The notes: generated by a model not told the origin, from the sequence alone. Numbered from the stretch's first letter, positions 47,938-60,291 are shown. The stretch: 64,000 bases of DNA from Puccinia triticina (GCF_026914185.1 NC_070575.1:3245001-3309000); one strand, 5' to 3'. Numbers and translations are program-made.

Positions 47938-48582
47938 TCTTTCTTCTCATCTAGCATGAGCATAGAATCCGGGTCATACACCTCGGTCTCAAAAAAAACT
48001 CGGAAAAGAAATCATTCCTCCGCTTCCAAGAGAAAAATAATATGAATCAATTTTCTGGCTGGAATCAGATTTATTCGGGAAAAGACAGATCTTGATCCTG
48101 TGTAAGACACATGTGCATCATGAGGACTGTGGGACAAGTTTGCGTGTATTGTTGTTGTCTGTTGCTCATACTTACTTGACTTGGATAAGACAGGGTGATG
48201 GACTGCCAGTGTCAGCCTATCTTAGATAACCATCTTTACAGTCACACAATCACCATACTTGATTGGTGCTTAATGAGAATCTTACTCCTTGTACCTGCTC
48301 CATTGAAGTATTGGCTTCACTTTTATAATCTTCGGTTGTTGTGCAGCCCATCTCCACAGATCACATCCTCACAATCAGGAGTGGGGTCGGGGGTTGGCTG
48401 TTAGATTGTTTCTTGCCATCCTACACAGCATTGAGAATGGTTCAATGTCTGGATTTTGTTACAATTGTTTTGAGTGATTCAAAACTTTTGAATGGCCATC
48501 TTTCCAAATATTATGGGGTCATAATCTTGCCAAATAAAATGGGGAACCATATCCAACCAAAAGGAGCAGGGCACCTACAATA
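47938..48582. other. Intergenic region
   Basis: No gene is supported. Sequence is of ordinary composition; one short frame (48195-48583) lacks domain similarity. Confidence 0.4.
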
Positions 48583-48713
48583 GCACTGTTCACGTAAGCT
48601 AAACATCAGCAAGATTGAAATAAAGTTTATCCCATTGTGCCAGCCAATTTGGCTGGGAAAGTATGCTGATGTATATCTCTCACATGGTCATAGATTTCTT
48701 ACGTGAACAGTGC
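48583..48713. mobile_element. MITE, 131 bp, TA target duplication
   Basis: Ends GCACTGTTCACGTAA and TTACGTGAACAGTGC are exact complements. The element sits between TA dinucleotides at 48581-48582 and 48714-48715, as Tc1/mariner-derived MITEs do. It lies 150 bases from the larger mariner-like element but its ends are different. Confidence 0.85.
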
Positions 48714-49203
48714 TAATATAGGTACATATTTATGGAGGCTTCCGGCCATGTAATTTGAAAGAGGTCCAAGAGCTAAATGCCTATTTCCCTTTCACAATCT
48801 TTTGTGGCAAAAGCTAAGAAGTCCATTCTGAACAGCACCTGTGTGTAGATTTTTGTGAAATACAGCTGATGTGTAAAAGGTTGCTGTTTTCCGCGCTTGT
48901 TTATTTTTTTTTGAGACCCAAATTTTTTTTTTTCACCCCCGAATATTTTTTTCCCCCGGCGGGGAAGCCCTGGTCACGCCCCGGCCTCCTCAGCTCACCA
49001 ACAACACCGGCCGGCCGCAAACCATCAATCCCGCCAAATCTCAACCACCAACAATCAAGCCCGCTAAACCTCGGCCGCATACTGTTGGAACCATCCAGCA
49101 ACAAAAAATTAAATCAGCTGGTGAGTGTATCTTTCAACTCAATTATTCAGAAGAGCCAGCCAAATCTCATCTCCGTGTACTGATTTTTTTACGATTTGTA
49201 GAG

Positions 49204-50312
49204 ATGGGTTATCGCAAGTACTCTGCTGAGTTCAAATACTCAGTTATCAGAGCTGCACTCGATGGGAAGACTCTAGCCAAGATCAACACCTCGTTAGCCT
49301 CTTTGATCAGTGTCGATTCTCTTTGACGATGGACAAATCTGTACGAAAGGACACGAGCCGTTGTATGTGATCCCTCCACGTATGAAACCTGAGGCCGGCC
49401 ATTTGAATTGCTGGACGAAGATGTTGATTTCATCAGAGAGATGATTGCCGAAAAACCGACCGTGTATCTCGATGAAATCCAGCGGGCGTTAGTCGAGGAG
49501 CATGGGATCTCGGTCTGCCTAAAAACCATTTCTAAAACCCTTCACAAGCGACTAAACATGTCCAAAAAAACAATTAGAACTGTAAACCCTCGTCAGGACC
49601 CCAAAGCCAGGGCTTTTTACATCTCGCGGATCAGCTGTGTGCCAGCCTCCTATCTAGTATTTACAGGCACGTAATTTCCATCTAGTAACAACCTGAACCT
49701 TTTCTAATACTTATAATTATTTCATTCTTAGATGAATCGGGAGTCTCGCTTGAGGTGGCAATGCGAACGAGAGGCTGGGCTCCGGTTGGCCAGAGAACCG
49801 CAAGGGTGCCGCGCGAGAGGAGCACCCATCAGTACAACGTCATCCCAGCTATTGCCTCCGATGGCTTGGTTGTGCACATGGTCCAGGAAGAAACGATGAA
49901 TCGGACATCGTTTGAATTTTTCCTGGAACACATTCTGGTCAGCAAAGCAATTTATTTCTCTTCTGGGCTTCGTTGCTGATGCAAGTTTTTGGATCAGGTC
50001 CCATCAATGAACCCATTTCCCGGACCTCGTAGTGTGCTTGTCATGGACAATGCACAGATTCACCACCACGGTCGCATCGAAGAAATAGTCGAGGCACGCG
50101 GGTGTCTTTTACAGTATCTTCCTGCTTATTCACCCGATTTAAACCCGATTGAGAAGGGCTTTGCGGTTTACAAGTCGGCTTTGCAACGCAACAAGGATCT
50201 ACTTACGGGTGGCGAGGAGGACTACGAGGTCATTGAAGCTTTTGTTAGTTTTGTTTTTACAGCCGACTTGACTCGCAAACTTTTTCTTGGCGCGGGGTAT
50301 TTTGTCCATTAA
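49204..50312 (+). pseudogene. Tc1/mariner-like DD34E transposase with two internal stops
   Basis: Exons 49204-49666, 49732-49937 and 49998-50312 give a frame of 327 codons. The N-terminus (GYRKYSAEFKYSVIRAALDG) is helix-turn-helix-like. The catalytic triad is visible: the first Asp in DESG formed exactly at the first splice junction, the second in VMDNAQIHHHG, and Glu in YSPDLNPIEKGF, 34 residues later. The first intron starts GC. In-frame TGA codons at 49324-49326 (before CGATGG) and 49390-49392 (before GGCCGG) sit where Arg codons (CGA) are likely, so C-to-T change is the probable cause. Without read-through the protein is inactive. Confidence 0.88.
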
Positions 50313-50692
50313 CATGTATGGTAGAGACATTAGAAATGAATTCAATTGATCCCCTGCTATGTATGATAAATCACCAAAAAAATGCTCATTTCATTGTGAT
50401 GCTCGTAAGTTTAGCATTCACAACCAATTGAACTTTTGATATTTTTATAAGCAAAACACAATTTAACTTGTGATATTCTTATAATCTGATATTTTGATTG
50501 TAAACACAACAATTCATTGATATTGCATTCAATTCATCAAGACAACAATTTTTTGGGCTCAACTTCTAGCAGGATAAAATCACATAGTGTACCTTTTTAG
50601 TGGAGATCAAGAGAGATAGAGAGAAGAAAGGAAATCAAGCAGGAATCAAGTACAACAAAAAACTGGATAGATAGAAAAATTACAATGTCACT
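50313..50692. other. AT-rich spacer between the convergent transposon genes
   Basis: Lies inside the mariner-like element. AT-rich, with several TGATATT-containing words that could serve as 3' ends for both converging genes. No gene seen. Confidence 0.4.
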
Positions 50693-52734
50693 TTAATGGA
50701 GTTGTTCGCGGCGCCTTCGGAGATGGCGGGCAAACTTTTTGATGCTGCCCACAAGCAACCGGGCGTGGCTCTTCTTAACCCCCTCGGATTCCAACTCTTC
50801 AGGCTTGAAGTGTTTGAAACCTGAATAGTGATTGATTCCGTATTTTTCTAGGGCCTTTTTGAGGGCTTCGTCAGTTGGATCCACGTGGCAGAAGTGTAAG
50901 TACTCGCTGATATCCACAGAATCGTCTGAGGGGGCCGGGGACGAAGTAGGCACTGGTACCTGACTGACTGGAAAAGCAGCAGTGGCGGCGGCGGGAATAC
51001 CGGGGGTGGTGGCGGGAATGCCGGTGGCTGCGGCGGGAATGCCGGCAGCTGGAGCGAGATTACCAGCGGCTGCAGCAAGATTACTGGCGGCGGGGGTCGG
51101 AAAACCGGCGGCGGCGGGAATGCCGGTGGCTGCAGCGGGAATGCCGGCAGCTGGAGCGAGATTACCGGCGGCTGCAGCAAGATTACTGGCGGCGGGGGTC
51201 GGAAAACCGGCGGCGGCGGCTGCAGGCATTGCGTGGTAGGATGTGTAAGTATTTGGTGGGAGCCCCCACACCCAAGATGAAGTTGGCCAACCCATCATTG
51301 GGGGAAAGCCACCAATCCCGAACCCATGAAACAATGCTGCCAGCGACGGGGAGACATTCGAGACATTCGCAGGCAAGTTTGGGTTGACGTTACTTGCAGG
51401 CAAGATCTCAGTGGCATTACTTGCAGGCGATATGTGTGTGGGGCTGCCGGTGTTTTGGGGCGTTCTAGTACTTTTATTGATTGGACTAGCATCGGTTTCA
51501 TGCTCTTGACGTCGGCTTGAGAGCCTTTTGTACTCCTCCTTTGTCTGGAATTCGAACCCTGGCCCTTTTGGTGGGTTGTGCACGGTTATCTTGGGGTTAT
51601 TAGCCTGTAAATCAAAAAGATATTTAAGAAGGATTATTAACGAAAGAAAATGATTCAATACATATATAAAAAGCTACTTGCCATGGCTCAGGCCCAAAGG
51701 GCCACTCGATTGTGATAGAGTGCAATGAAACGGGTTGGATCGTTTGGGCTGATCATTACTGGAAGTTCGTGGGATCCGGTCAAGCTTTCACATGGGATGT
51801 GGGTCGCTTTGATCTGAAACATGTTGTTCAGTATGTCTTGCGCATGAGTTGCGCCAGCCAAAGGCTTGGGCTCTGGCGATTGTTTGTTACCCCGTTCTTG
51901 CCGTGATAGTTGTCTTAAAGCTTTGTTTCTCTGATTGTAATGAAACAAAAAAGTCATAAAATTGCAAATTAGAATGCGAATAGATTTAAATTTGATCAAA
52001 TTTGAAACTACACACCTCGGCAGCCACCTTGGGATCATTTTGAACCAATAAGATGGTAATCTTATCCTTGAACTTCTAGTTGAGGCCACCTCAAGAAATT
52101 CGGCTAGTACTTTGGCTTCATCCACCATCGTCTTGTTCTTCTCTTGGAATTGCCCACCATGAGGAATGATTGCGTACCAATCAATTTCTCCTTTGTTTTC
52201 GCGAAGTTGAGCGTGAGTCCCGAACTGTTTTGCATCATGAGTAGTAATCATGTGGATGGCAAAACGCTTGAAAGCTGTGAGATCGCTGTTGGATACCTTC
52301 CAAGAAAAGTAAATTTTCTTCTGAGGAACAACTTTTGTGTATTTCTCTTTGGGATCATTGGCCGGGACCCTTTGTCTTTTTGTCGCTTAACCAGACATTA
52401 TGGCTTTTGGTTTGGGAACGTACAGTCAATAATCAAGCAAGATCTTGACCTTTTTGTCACTTTCAGCTTGATCCTTTGAGGTTGGTTCCCGTGATTGTTC
52501 TGATACCAAGCCAACAACTGTTACTGAAGGGCTTTTTGACGTGCTTGAGGGATCAGCGGCTGGGGACGGAGTTTTTGGACTTTTGGGGCCAAACAACCAC
52601 TCATCAATTTCGTCTAGCGACCCGCTTTGCTTGATGAGACTGGAATAGTCTGAAGAAAAAAGAAAACAATGATTATTCAATGGAACAGATCAAAGATAAG
52701 AAGAAAAAGAATAAAAATACATACCTTGTTCCAT
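50693..52734 (-). pseudogene. Passenger gene of the mariner-like element, SAM-like C-terminus
   Basis: Starts ATGGAACAAG at 52734-52725, splices to 52649, and continues through exons near 52400-52018, 51954-51670 and 51604-50693. Recognisable stretches are SGSLDEIDEWLFGPKSP, YFSWKVSNSDLTAFKRFAIH, ALRQLSRQERGNKQSPEP, PPKGPGFEFQTKEEYKRL, and a C-terminal helical block (VDISEYLHFCHVDPTDEALK ... FKPEELESEGVKKSHARLLV) that resembles a SAM domain. A tandem Ala/Pro-rich repeat (two copies of about 126 bases, 51000-51230) lies before it. The reading shifts by one base near 52070 and again near 51718 with no room for introns, so the copy is probably dead. Function unknown. Confidence 0.6.
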
Positions 52735-53015
52735 GGTGGTAGGCAACCCAAAATCGTTGTTTGACGGTGTCAACGGTTTGCGGCGGTTTGCGGCCGGTGC
52801 TTTTGGAGAGCTGAGGAGGCCGGGGCGTGACCAGGGCTTCCCCGCCGGGGGAAAAATATTCGGGGGTGAAAAAAAAAAATTGGGTCGCAAAAAAAAATAA
52901 ACAAGCGCAGAAAACAGCAACCTTTTACACATCAGCTGTATGCCCCCAAAAAAGGTGGTAAGTTTGCTTCCAACACCCCAAAACATGAAGACGCACATGT
53001 CCCACCAAAACTTGT

Positions 53016-53104
53016 AGCGAGAGTCAGTTTCGATCCGACGACCTCTGGGTGACTTCAGATGACTGAATATGAGCCCAGCGCGCTACCAGCTGCGCCATCT
53101 CGCT
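53016..53104 (-). tRNA. tRNA-Met (CAT) with 17-base intron
   Basis: The cloverleaf is AGCGAGA/TCTCGCT acceptor, GCGC/GCGC D stem, CTGGG/CCCAG anticodon stem with loop CTCATAA, and GTCGG/CTGAC T stem (one G-T). The intron lies one base 3' of the anticodon (between positions 37 and 38), the standard nuclear site. The mariner-like element ends 78 bases away. Confidence 0.93.
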
Positions 53105-53367
53105 CATGGGAGACTTGATGATTTCACGCTCAAGCACCCCATGCTGAGTAACTCTTCATCTGACACACATGAACTAATGCACAGCAGATAGAGCTTGATA
53201 GAATAATATCATACAGAATTTGAAGTAAGATCAACAGCTAATAAAAATGCTAGGTGGATATCTGACTATCACGAACCCCATAAAATAAGTGTGAGAGTAA
53301 ATGTCAGGTTTGCACATGTTAAGTGCATTTTGGGTTGGTACGGTTGGGTAAGTCGATCAAAACAAAA
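53105..53367. other. Spacer between tRNA-Met and CDC37 3' end
   Basis: AT-rich and without coding features. It would contain the 3' untranslated region of the minus-strand CDC37 gene. Confidence 0.4.
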
Positions 53368-55366
53368 CTAGGCTATCTCATCAGGAATGACAACTTGAGC
53401 CTGGGCGGGAGCGCCATCCGCAGGGGTTACTTGGCCGTTAGAGCCAGTTGGTTGTGGATTAGCTGCAGCGGGGTCCGAAGCGAGAGCGCTAGTGTCGGCA
53501 TCTCCAGCCCCAGTCTTATCGATGATGCCGCCCTCACTGAAGCACAAGATCCCGACACGGTCGAGGTCCTGGACGATTTTCTCAGCCTCGGGGATATCCA
53601 TGTCGCCGATGACCTGATTGACCTGCTCGAGCTGCATAGATTTAAGCGCTTTTTGGAGCTTCTTGGGGAACTGGTTGAAGGTGTTCCAACGGTCCCAAAG
53701 GAACTTGCGGACCTCCTCCACATCCAACTGGTCCGCCTCCGCCGGGTCCTCCGTCTTCAGCTCTAAGTTCTCCGGCGGCGGGCCCTCCGGCACTTCGAAG
53801 GTGATCGACGTCGTCGGATTCGTTGGCACTAGCTGGATTTGCTCCTTCTGTGATGGCTCCTGCGATCTTTCCGCTATAATCACCGCACATCGGTTCGATA
53901 TCCGGTCGTATGTCGAGTTTACATCATCTATGAAGACCTGCATCGCCTTGGGTTCACCTGAGCCAATCCTAGTAGTGCAAATAAACCAGGTTAGGTAGAC
54001 CCGAAGACAGGTACCGGAAGATGGTGAAATCGAGCATCAAACGGAAATGAGAAAGATCAGGCGACTTACTTGCGGAAGAAGAGACTGACACCGTCTCTGC
54101 CTAGCTTTCGACAATACTGCAACAATAGCCCTTGGTGAACGCAGTTCTTGGCATAGGTTTTCTTGCCTTTCATCTCCGACTCGAACGCTTCGACAAGCAA
54201 CGCATCAGTTGTTGATTCGTTAAGGTACAGTGAAGGGTCGGCTTGGATAGCTGAGAGGGAAGAGGAATAGTCGGATGATTTGATCTTTGCAAATTTCTGT
54301 GCTGAGGGTGATAGCCGTGGCAGCTCTTCGTCGTCGTCATCGTCATCATCTGACTCTCCTTCGCTGTTGCTGTCCTGCGTTTTAAGAAAAAAATTGTCAG
54401 CCTAGAGCCATCCAAACGGTTTATAATAGGTTTAAAACAAACTTGTCCTGGGCTGGCTGCACTGGCCTTGGGGTTCAACACTTCAATGTTAGTTTTCTTG
54501 ACCTTCTTGGTCGACTTGGATTGAGAAGGTGCAGTGATTGGTTCATCGATGGCAACTGAAGGTTTTTTGTCGACGTGCTAAACAAAAAATGGCAAGTGAT
54601 GTTAGATCTGATGAGAACTCTTGAGCAACCCAATATTCATCCGAAGCGTGATTCCGGGGATGTATGAAAGCAAAAAGAAGCTGCGAACCGAAACATCGAA
54701 TCCATCGTGAATATCCTCGCTAGTGATATGTCTTTGGGCCTCGAATTCCTCCTTTTCCAGTTCGACCTTGCGCTTTTTTTCGCGATCAGCGAGTCGAGTG
54801 AGGTGGAAGTTGAGTTCTTTCTCGGCAGCGGCGTCTTGATCGGCCACGGAAGTGTCTTTAATCTTGGTGAGAATTTGCGAGATCAGATTGAAGATCATCT
54901 GGTCTATCGATGGTTGTTCATCGGAAGAAGGTGGCTTGGCATGTCCCTCAGCTGAAAGCTTCGAGGCCGTCTGTCGTAGATGGTCCGCTCCGCCTTTCGC
55001 AGTGTTCGCCACAAGCTCCTGGATCTTTTCTAGGAGAGCCGCGTTCATCGGTCCCTCCTTCTTGAGACTCTCAATCTTGATCTTCCTTTCATCTCGTTGT
55101 TGATGGATCTGACGCTGCTTGAGACGAATGAAACTTCGTTTGTCGACACTGCCCAAAAGAAACGTTAAGAGTGATATCAGCCATTGTTGGGCAGGCAAAT
55201 CAGGCCAACTACATCCCCACATACTTTGGATGGCATTCGATGTCCGAGTCATCGGATAACTGGAGCGGAACCATGAAATTCAGCGGACGTGATATGGTCA
55301 GACTGTGAAAATTGTATATTAAAGGCGTACCTCCAAAGCATCCCACTTGGAATAGTTGAGGGGCAT
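53368..55366 (-). CDS. CDC37: Hsp90 co-chaperone Cdc37
   Basis: Cdc37 loads protein kinases onto Hsp90 in the cytosol. Six exons: 55366-55331, 55259-55225, 55148-54689, 54556-54443, 54374-54070 and 53968-53368; 1,551 bases, 516 residues, phase closes. The N-terminus MPLNYSKWDALELSDDSDIE is the family hallmark, including the WDxxExSDDxD phosphorylation site. The coiled coil follows (RLKQRQIHQQRDERKIKIES). The Hsp90-binding middle domain shows KNCVHQGLLLQYCRKLGRDG and SLFFRKIGSGEPK. The C-terminal helices show FPKKLQKALKSMQLEQVNQV, followed by a low-complexity tail. Length is normal for fungi. The third splice site is chosen at 54556 because the nearer AG at 54579 breaks the frame. Confidence 0.93.
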
Positions 55367-56348
55367 TTTGTTGAATCGAAGTTGCAAGACGAGATATGTT
55401 GAGGATAGTAGTGGTACCTGATGGAGATTGTTCCGAGTTTCTGTCGTGGATTTACCAGACACCGATGCTATGTATGTAATGCGTTGGTGAAATATCACAG
55501 GGCCCGGTGCACCCGGCTATCTGGATTCTGGACTCGTCCCGCCGGGCGCTGCACCAGAAAAGTTCCAGAACCGTCTCGAAGGGTTCGGTCCCCATTCCTT
55601 CATCGGCATTCGGCATCGCAGCACACCATACACAGTTTCAGACACCTCTGACTCTCAGCGTACAGCAGCGCAGCAATCAAACCCTGTTAAAATCAGACTT
55701 CCCTTGAAAAGAGTTGTGGTTTGGCCCTTTCGGAAGCAAGATCCAACTGAAATCAAAAAATATGCTAGCATGCACAGCATGGTGTTGAAGCTGGGTTTGC
55801 TGGAATTGTGCATATTGCCACCCACTCCAAAATTAATTATTCACAGGAGTGGATCATACACTCTCATTTATCTTCAGCTTTTCCATGCCTGAGTTTATCA
55901 GCTCTACAGCTCTCAGGCCGTCTAGCCCTGTTCTTTATCCTATTTACATCTCTCAACAAGAGATGTACGAGCTACGTATTGCTCTTGGGTCAAACATTGC
56001 CCTCTGTCTCAGAAAGACTAGTTCTAGTCTCCTAGACTCCTGATTGCTGCCTGTGGTCAATTGATTGTTGGATATTGCTTGAATCACGAAGGATGTATTT
56101 CAAGGGTGGGTGGTTATCAAGGAGTGAAAACGAGCGTACTTATATATTTAGCGAAACGATTACAAGAGAAGTAAGATAACTAGAAAGGAACAGATCACGA
56201 GTCCAGGGAAAGAAGAAGAAAACACCGGGCTCCGCAAACAATGATTAGAGGCTCGAATTGAACTTCTCATGCAACTAAGACGGCTAAATTTCCGAGGCGG
56301 AAGTGGAGTAGCAATACTTCCGGGATCAAGGGGAGACTTTTGCTAGAT
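55367..56348. other. Spacer between CDC37 and carboxypeptidase genes
   Basis: No gene is supported. It should contain the CDC37 promoter and the carboxypeptidase 3' untranslated region, as both genes are transcribed leftwards. Confidence 0.4.
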
Positions 56349-59300
56349 TTAGGTGGATGGCCAGCTTGCAGAAGGGGAAGCAACTTGCCCTAAAAGAAAT
56401 TGTAGGATTTGGAAGGCTCCTCGTGATTGGTATTGCGGAACCATATGGCCGGCTTTCTCGAGCTCGACAAAGGTCAGGCCGCGTTCGGTAGCCTGAAAAA
56501 TTGAATCAGCATTAATCTTCTCGAATACTTTCACTTCTAAGGGCCAGAGATGACTTACGAAGCGTCCGGTAGCACCTTGGCCTGCAATGATGAAGTCTGT
56601 GTTAATTGGCTTGCGGAATCCTTGATCATGGCCCCATGTCAAGTTTCTGTGTAATCAAGAGATCAGTATTGAATTTTCATGAAGGCTCGGAGACGACAAT
56701 TGCTGAAAAGGGTACTCAACTGCAGGACCAGTTTAGTTCCTTGGTTGATTATCACCATGTCGGTTAGTCCGGAAGCTAAATGAAATGATAGTCAATGAGA
56801 TAAAGAAAAATATGAGCATTAGTTGTAGCGTATGATGCTGGTCATTAGCGAGTCAAGCGACTGACCAATTACGGATCTTTTGTTTCTGTCAATGACACTG
56901 GGTAACACAGTAAAAACTGGAGGGAGGGATTGGTCTCCATTGGGGAATACCTTTACAATGCGGGATGATCAGGTCGTTTCATTCGAGACACTTTGATAGA
57001 GGATCTGGACTCGGATATGTTCAGCTTACTCCGTGTGTGCACTCGACCCACTTTCCATTGGTCGGCACATGCAACGCTTGTTTGACGTCATCCCTGTTGA
57101 AGTACACTGCGTCACCTTGCATCCCCGGCCACCGCTGAGGCGCGTCAAGGACATCCCAGAATGCGGGTGGAATATCGAGAACCTGACTGTTAAATAGTCT
57201 CTTCATGAACAACTTGCTGGGGTGTAAATATGCCAGGGAAACTACAAAGAACTTACTATACGTTGAATGCTGAAAAACGTATCAGACGAGCCAAGAATAA
57301 GTCAATCATCAGAAGGAAACGTTCCACTGATCGTATTTCACTTGCCTGGGTTAGCCAGCTTAGCTGCTTCGTAAACCTGCGTTAAACCATGTCATTCAGT
57401 CACGCATCGATTATGGTGAAAGCTCTCTGATTGCATCTTATATTTGAAATTGACAGTCATCTCCACATACCATGCTAAATGTATCACAGCTCATGTTCGA
57501 TTGTTGGCCTTCATTGACTTTTTGATACAAGACGCGATAATTAACGAGAAGATTAGTGCTGATGGCGCAAACGGTTGTTAGTAGTTTGGACTTGGTGACG
57601 TTTACTCACAGGATCCGACCCTAGGATCAGCAAACGGACCTCGGGGAGGCGGATACACTTCGTACTGCCAAAGTAAAAACAGCGACATGGTGAGCAACAT
57701 CGTACACTAAAGAAGACCTGTCGAGAACTGGGAAACCTTAGCAAGGTAGTCGGCATATCCACATTCTTGATGCAGACGGTTGATAGTTGCCGTAAAGGTT
57801 TTGTTTAAAGCAAACACGTGTTCGTATCGCTTGACGAATGGGACGATGGGGATTTGTTCTTGCATCACTACCCTGTAAGGCCAAATTCATTCGGTGTCAG
57901 CCGGGGCCAGTTATCATAACCTAAGTAAGGTCTTGCATACCACGACAAGGACGGGTTCACTAGGTACATGCCCTGAAGCTTCAAGTTCAAGCGCGACTGG
58001 TAGGCGTAAATGTAATCAGCCAGGTAGGGGACGTAATATCCAGCGTAAGATTCTCCGCTAACTGTGTTCTTAAAAGGCGTCAGCTCGCAATAGGACCAGC
58101 AAATAGTGAAACGGTGCAGGCAGGCTGGATGAAATCACACGCACGCCAAAGATTCTTGCCGCCCATCTCTGGAAATACCTAGAGGCGGACAAATTTAGAT
58201 GTTTAGGTTCAAGTGAAGCAAATGCACGATTGGGACAAGTTTAACTGACCTGAAGGAATTGGTTGAAAAAGTTGAACAAGTCTCGTGACACGTCGGTCTG
58301 ATTGGTTGCTGTCGGTTTACCAACTGAATACCCTGTGCCAATAGGATGTTCCACATATATCATTGAAGTGGCATTGGTCCAAGAGCTTAATTTGGTTTTG
58401 GGAAAGGACAGTTGGGAAATTCATATCAGAATAACACATTCTTCATACGAAAAAGTCACACATTCTGCTCACTATGGATTTGGTGTCGGACGAGCTTGCC
58501 CAAATCTCCATTCGATCTGCAAGAAGAACGATGGGGAGAAAACTGCTTTAATGCAGTTTGGCCTCCAAGTCAGGTAGGAACCTAGCGGAACTTACAGGGC
58601 CGGTTTCTTGTAGCATCGATTCAAGAGAGCTACAGCCTGGACCGCCGTTGGTCTGGAGAGAAACCAATTTATCAGACTGGCAAAGAAAAAAAATGTTTCA
58701 GATGGAGATGTGCGCTCACCCAAAATGTCAAGTCATTGGCCCCGACGCGCTGAGCTGCAGGCCAAAACCAAAAGAAAAATTTGCGCTTCTCATTTGGATC
58801 TGAAGATAAGGGCATCAAACCTGCATAGCTGATTTGGGAAACAGATTTCGGCCGTTCCCCACCGCTATCAGCTACGAGATGGCAACAGCATTGGAAGGGG
58901 AAAAATCCTACCTGGGACCAGCGGCGAACTCGACAAATGGTAGTTTACTTCCATCCACATAGTACTGTTGTGCAGCTTGCGAAGAAAACCGCAAGGGAAA
59001 TGTGGATCCTGAGCCACCGGCGGTCGCGGGCCGGCCGGTTTGAGAGCCGTACTGCGGATTCGCGTAAGGGCCGGTTCCAGCGCCGTATTGCGGATTCATG
59101 CCGGGTTGCGCATTCATGCCGGGTTGCGCGTTCATGCCGGGTTGCGCGCTCATGCCGGGTTGAGAGCCGCGCTGTTGGCCCATGGCAGGTGTAAAAGCAT
59201 TCTGGCCCGGTTGACCAAGACCAGCCTGAGGGAAGGAGGGGTACCGAGGATGAGCTGCGCTCTGTGGAAAGCGATTGAAAGGAGACGCTCCTTGGAAATC

Positions 59301-59441
59301 CCCGTTAGGTGTCGAGAACCTGGATCCTAACGGGTTCGAGAGGGATGAAGCAGTGAAGGGAGAACGGAATCCTTGGGCTGTGGTACTGCCGAGTAAACTG
59401 AAAAGGAGCGTGATTGGCTGCCCTAGCGCTGTGATGAACAT
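56349..59441 (-). CDS. Secreted serine carboxypeptidase (peptidase family S10)
   Basis: S10 enzymes remove C-terminal residues from peptides in the vacuole or outside the cell. The start at 59441 gives a signal peptide (MFITALGQPITLLFSLLGST). Exons 1-3 are 59441-58912, 58864-58720 and 58652-58596 with phase closing; many further exons follow to the stop at 56349. Family motifs in order are LTFWTNGGPGCSSLESM (substrate site), IEWRFGQARPTPNP, MIYVEHPIGTGYS, VSGESYAGYYVPYLADYI with the catalytic Ser (about 58050), GLTDMVIINQGT with the likely Asp (about 56765), and AGHMVPQYQ with the His (about 56445). Residues 25-160 are an unusual Gly/Gln/Pro-rich prodomain with four QPGMNAQ-type repeats. Confidence 0.9.
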
Positions 59442-60291
59442 CGTGTCAGCGGGGGAAAGGGGCTGGCTTGCAAGTTGCAGCCGTGTAAGGAAGGTGGTGT
59501 AGGATGGAGCTTGTTGGCGGCGGAGTGGAAGTGAGACCCGCCAGCTAGCTATGGCCTACGTCTTTATGTACGTGGTTCAAGATTAGAACAGCGAGAAACA
59601 GCAAGATGTCCCCCAGATACCCACCAATACAAAAAAACATTTCCTTGCCCTGCGGGAATTGACTTGCAGCCTCTCACACCTTTCAATCCTCTCGGTCCTA
59701 GACTCTCAACAGCTCGCAATACCACGCGGAGACCAACTGGTCAAGATTTTTTCGAGCTCAAATTGGACCCTTGGAGGAGTGGTTCTTTACCAGGTCGCCT
59801 GTTGCTGATAAGGCTTGGTTGACTTTAAACCTCCATTCACTCTGAGATGATGCTTCTCACAGCAGCTCGCAGCCGGGCAACTTATGTAACATTTGATACT
59901 ACGGGTGGATGGAAGGTTTTTGGGAATTTAGTTGTTGAAGTCGACGGGCATCAGAAAGATGCATCTTCGCGTTCAAATGAAGTAACCCGATGTAGCCCGA
60001 TGTCAGCTGATATCTCCCGATGCAAATGCTGATCAGAGCAACTCTGCTATGTATTGATGTTGGCTTCCCCGGCGTGTGTATCGGGGAAATCGGCCTCGTT
60101 TGAAATGCCTCTCCCAAAAAGCGGCGGGGTACCGTGACCCAGAGTGACTTCCATACAAAATCTGTTTTTTTGGTGCAGGTAAAATAGTTTTTTTTTTGTG
60201 CTTTTCCGTTATTTTGAAAAACACATATCTGAAAAAACAGGATGTGATAAACATGTACCACAAACATCCCCAAGACTCCAGAATTTCCACA
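59442..60291. other. Spacer upstream of the carboxypeptidase gene
   Basis: Contains the carboxypeptidase promoter and, beyond about 60000, sequence downstream of the MTG1-like fragment. No separate gene is supported. Confidence 0.35.

Larger units (their letters stand above)
48863..52938. mobile_element. Two-gene Tc1/mariner-like transposon, 4,076 bp
   Basis: Terminal inverted repeats of about 145 bases start CAGCTGATGTGTAAAAGGTT on the left and are matched in complement on the right, with a CCCCGCCGGGG-type block inside. TA flanks both ends (48861-48862 and 52939-52940). Inside are a DD34E transposase gene on the plus strand and a second, convergent multi-exon gene on the minus strand whose product is not a transposase. 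Both genes carry damage. Confidence 0.88.

Noticed and set aside
52021..52100. Reading a 14-base intron to repair the passenger-gene frame near 52070
   Set aside because: GT...AG boundaries exist but 14 bases is far too short for a spliceosomal intron; a one-base deletion is more likely.
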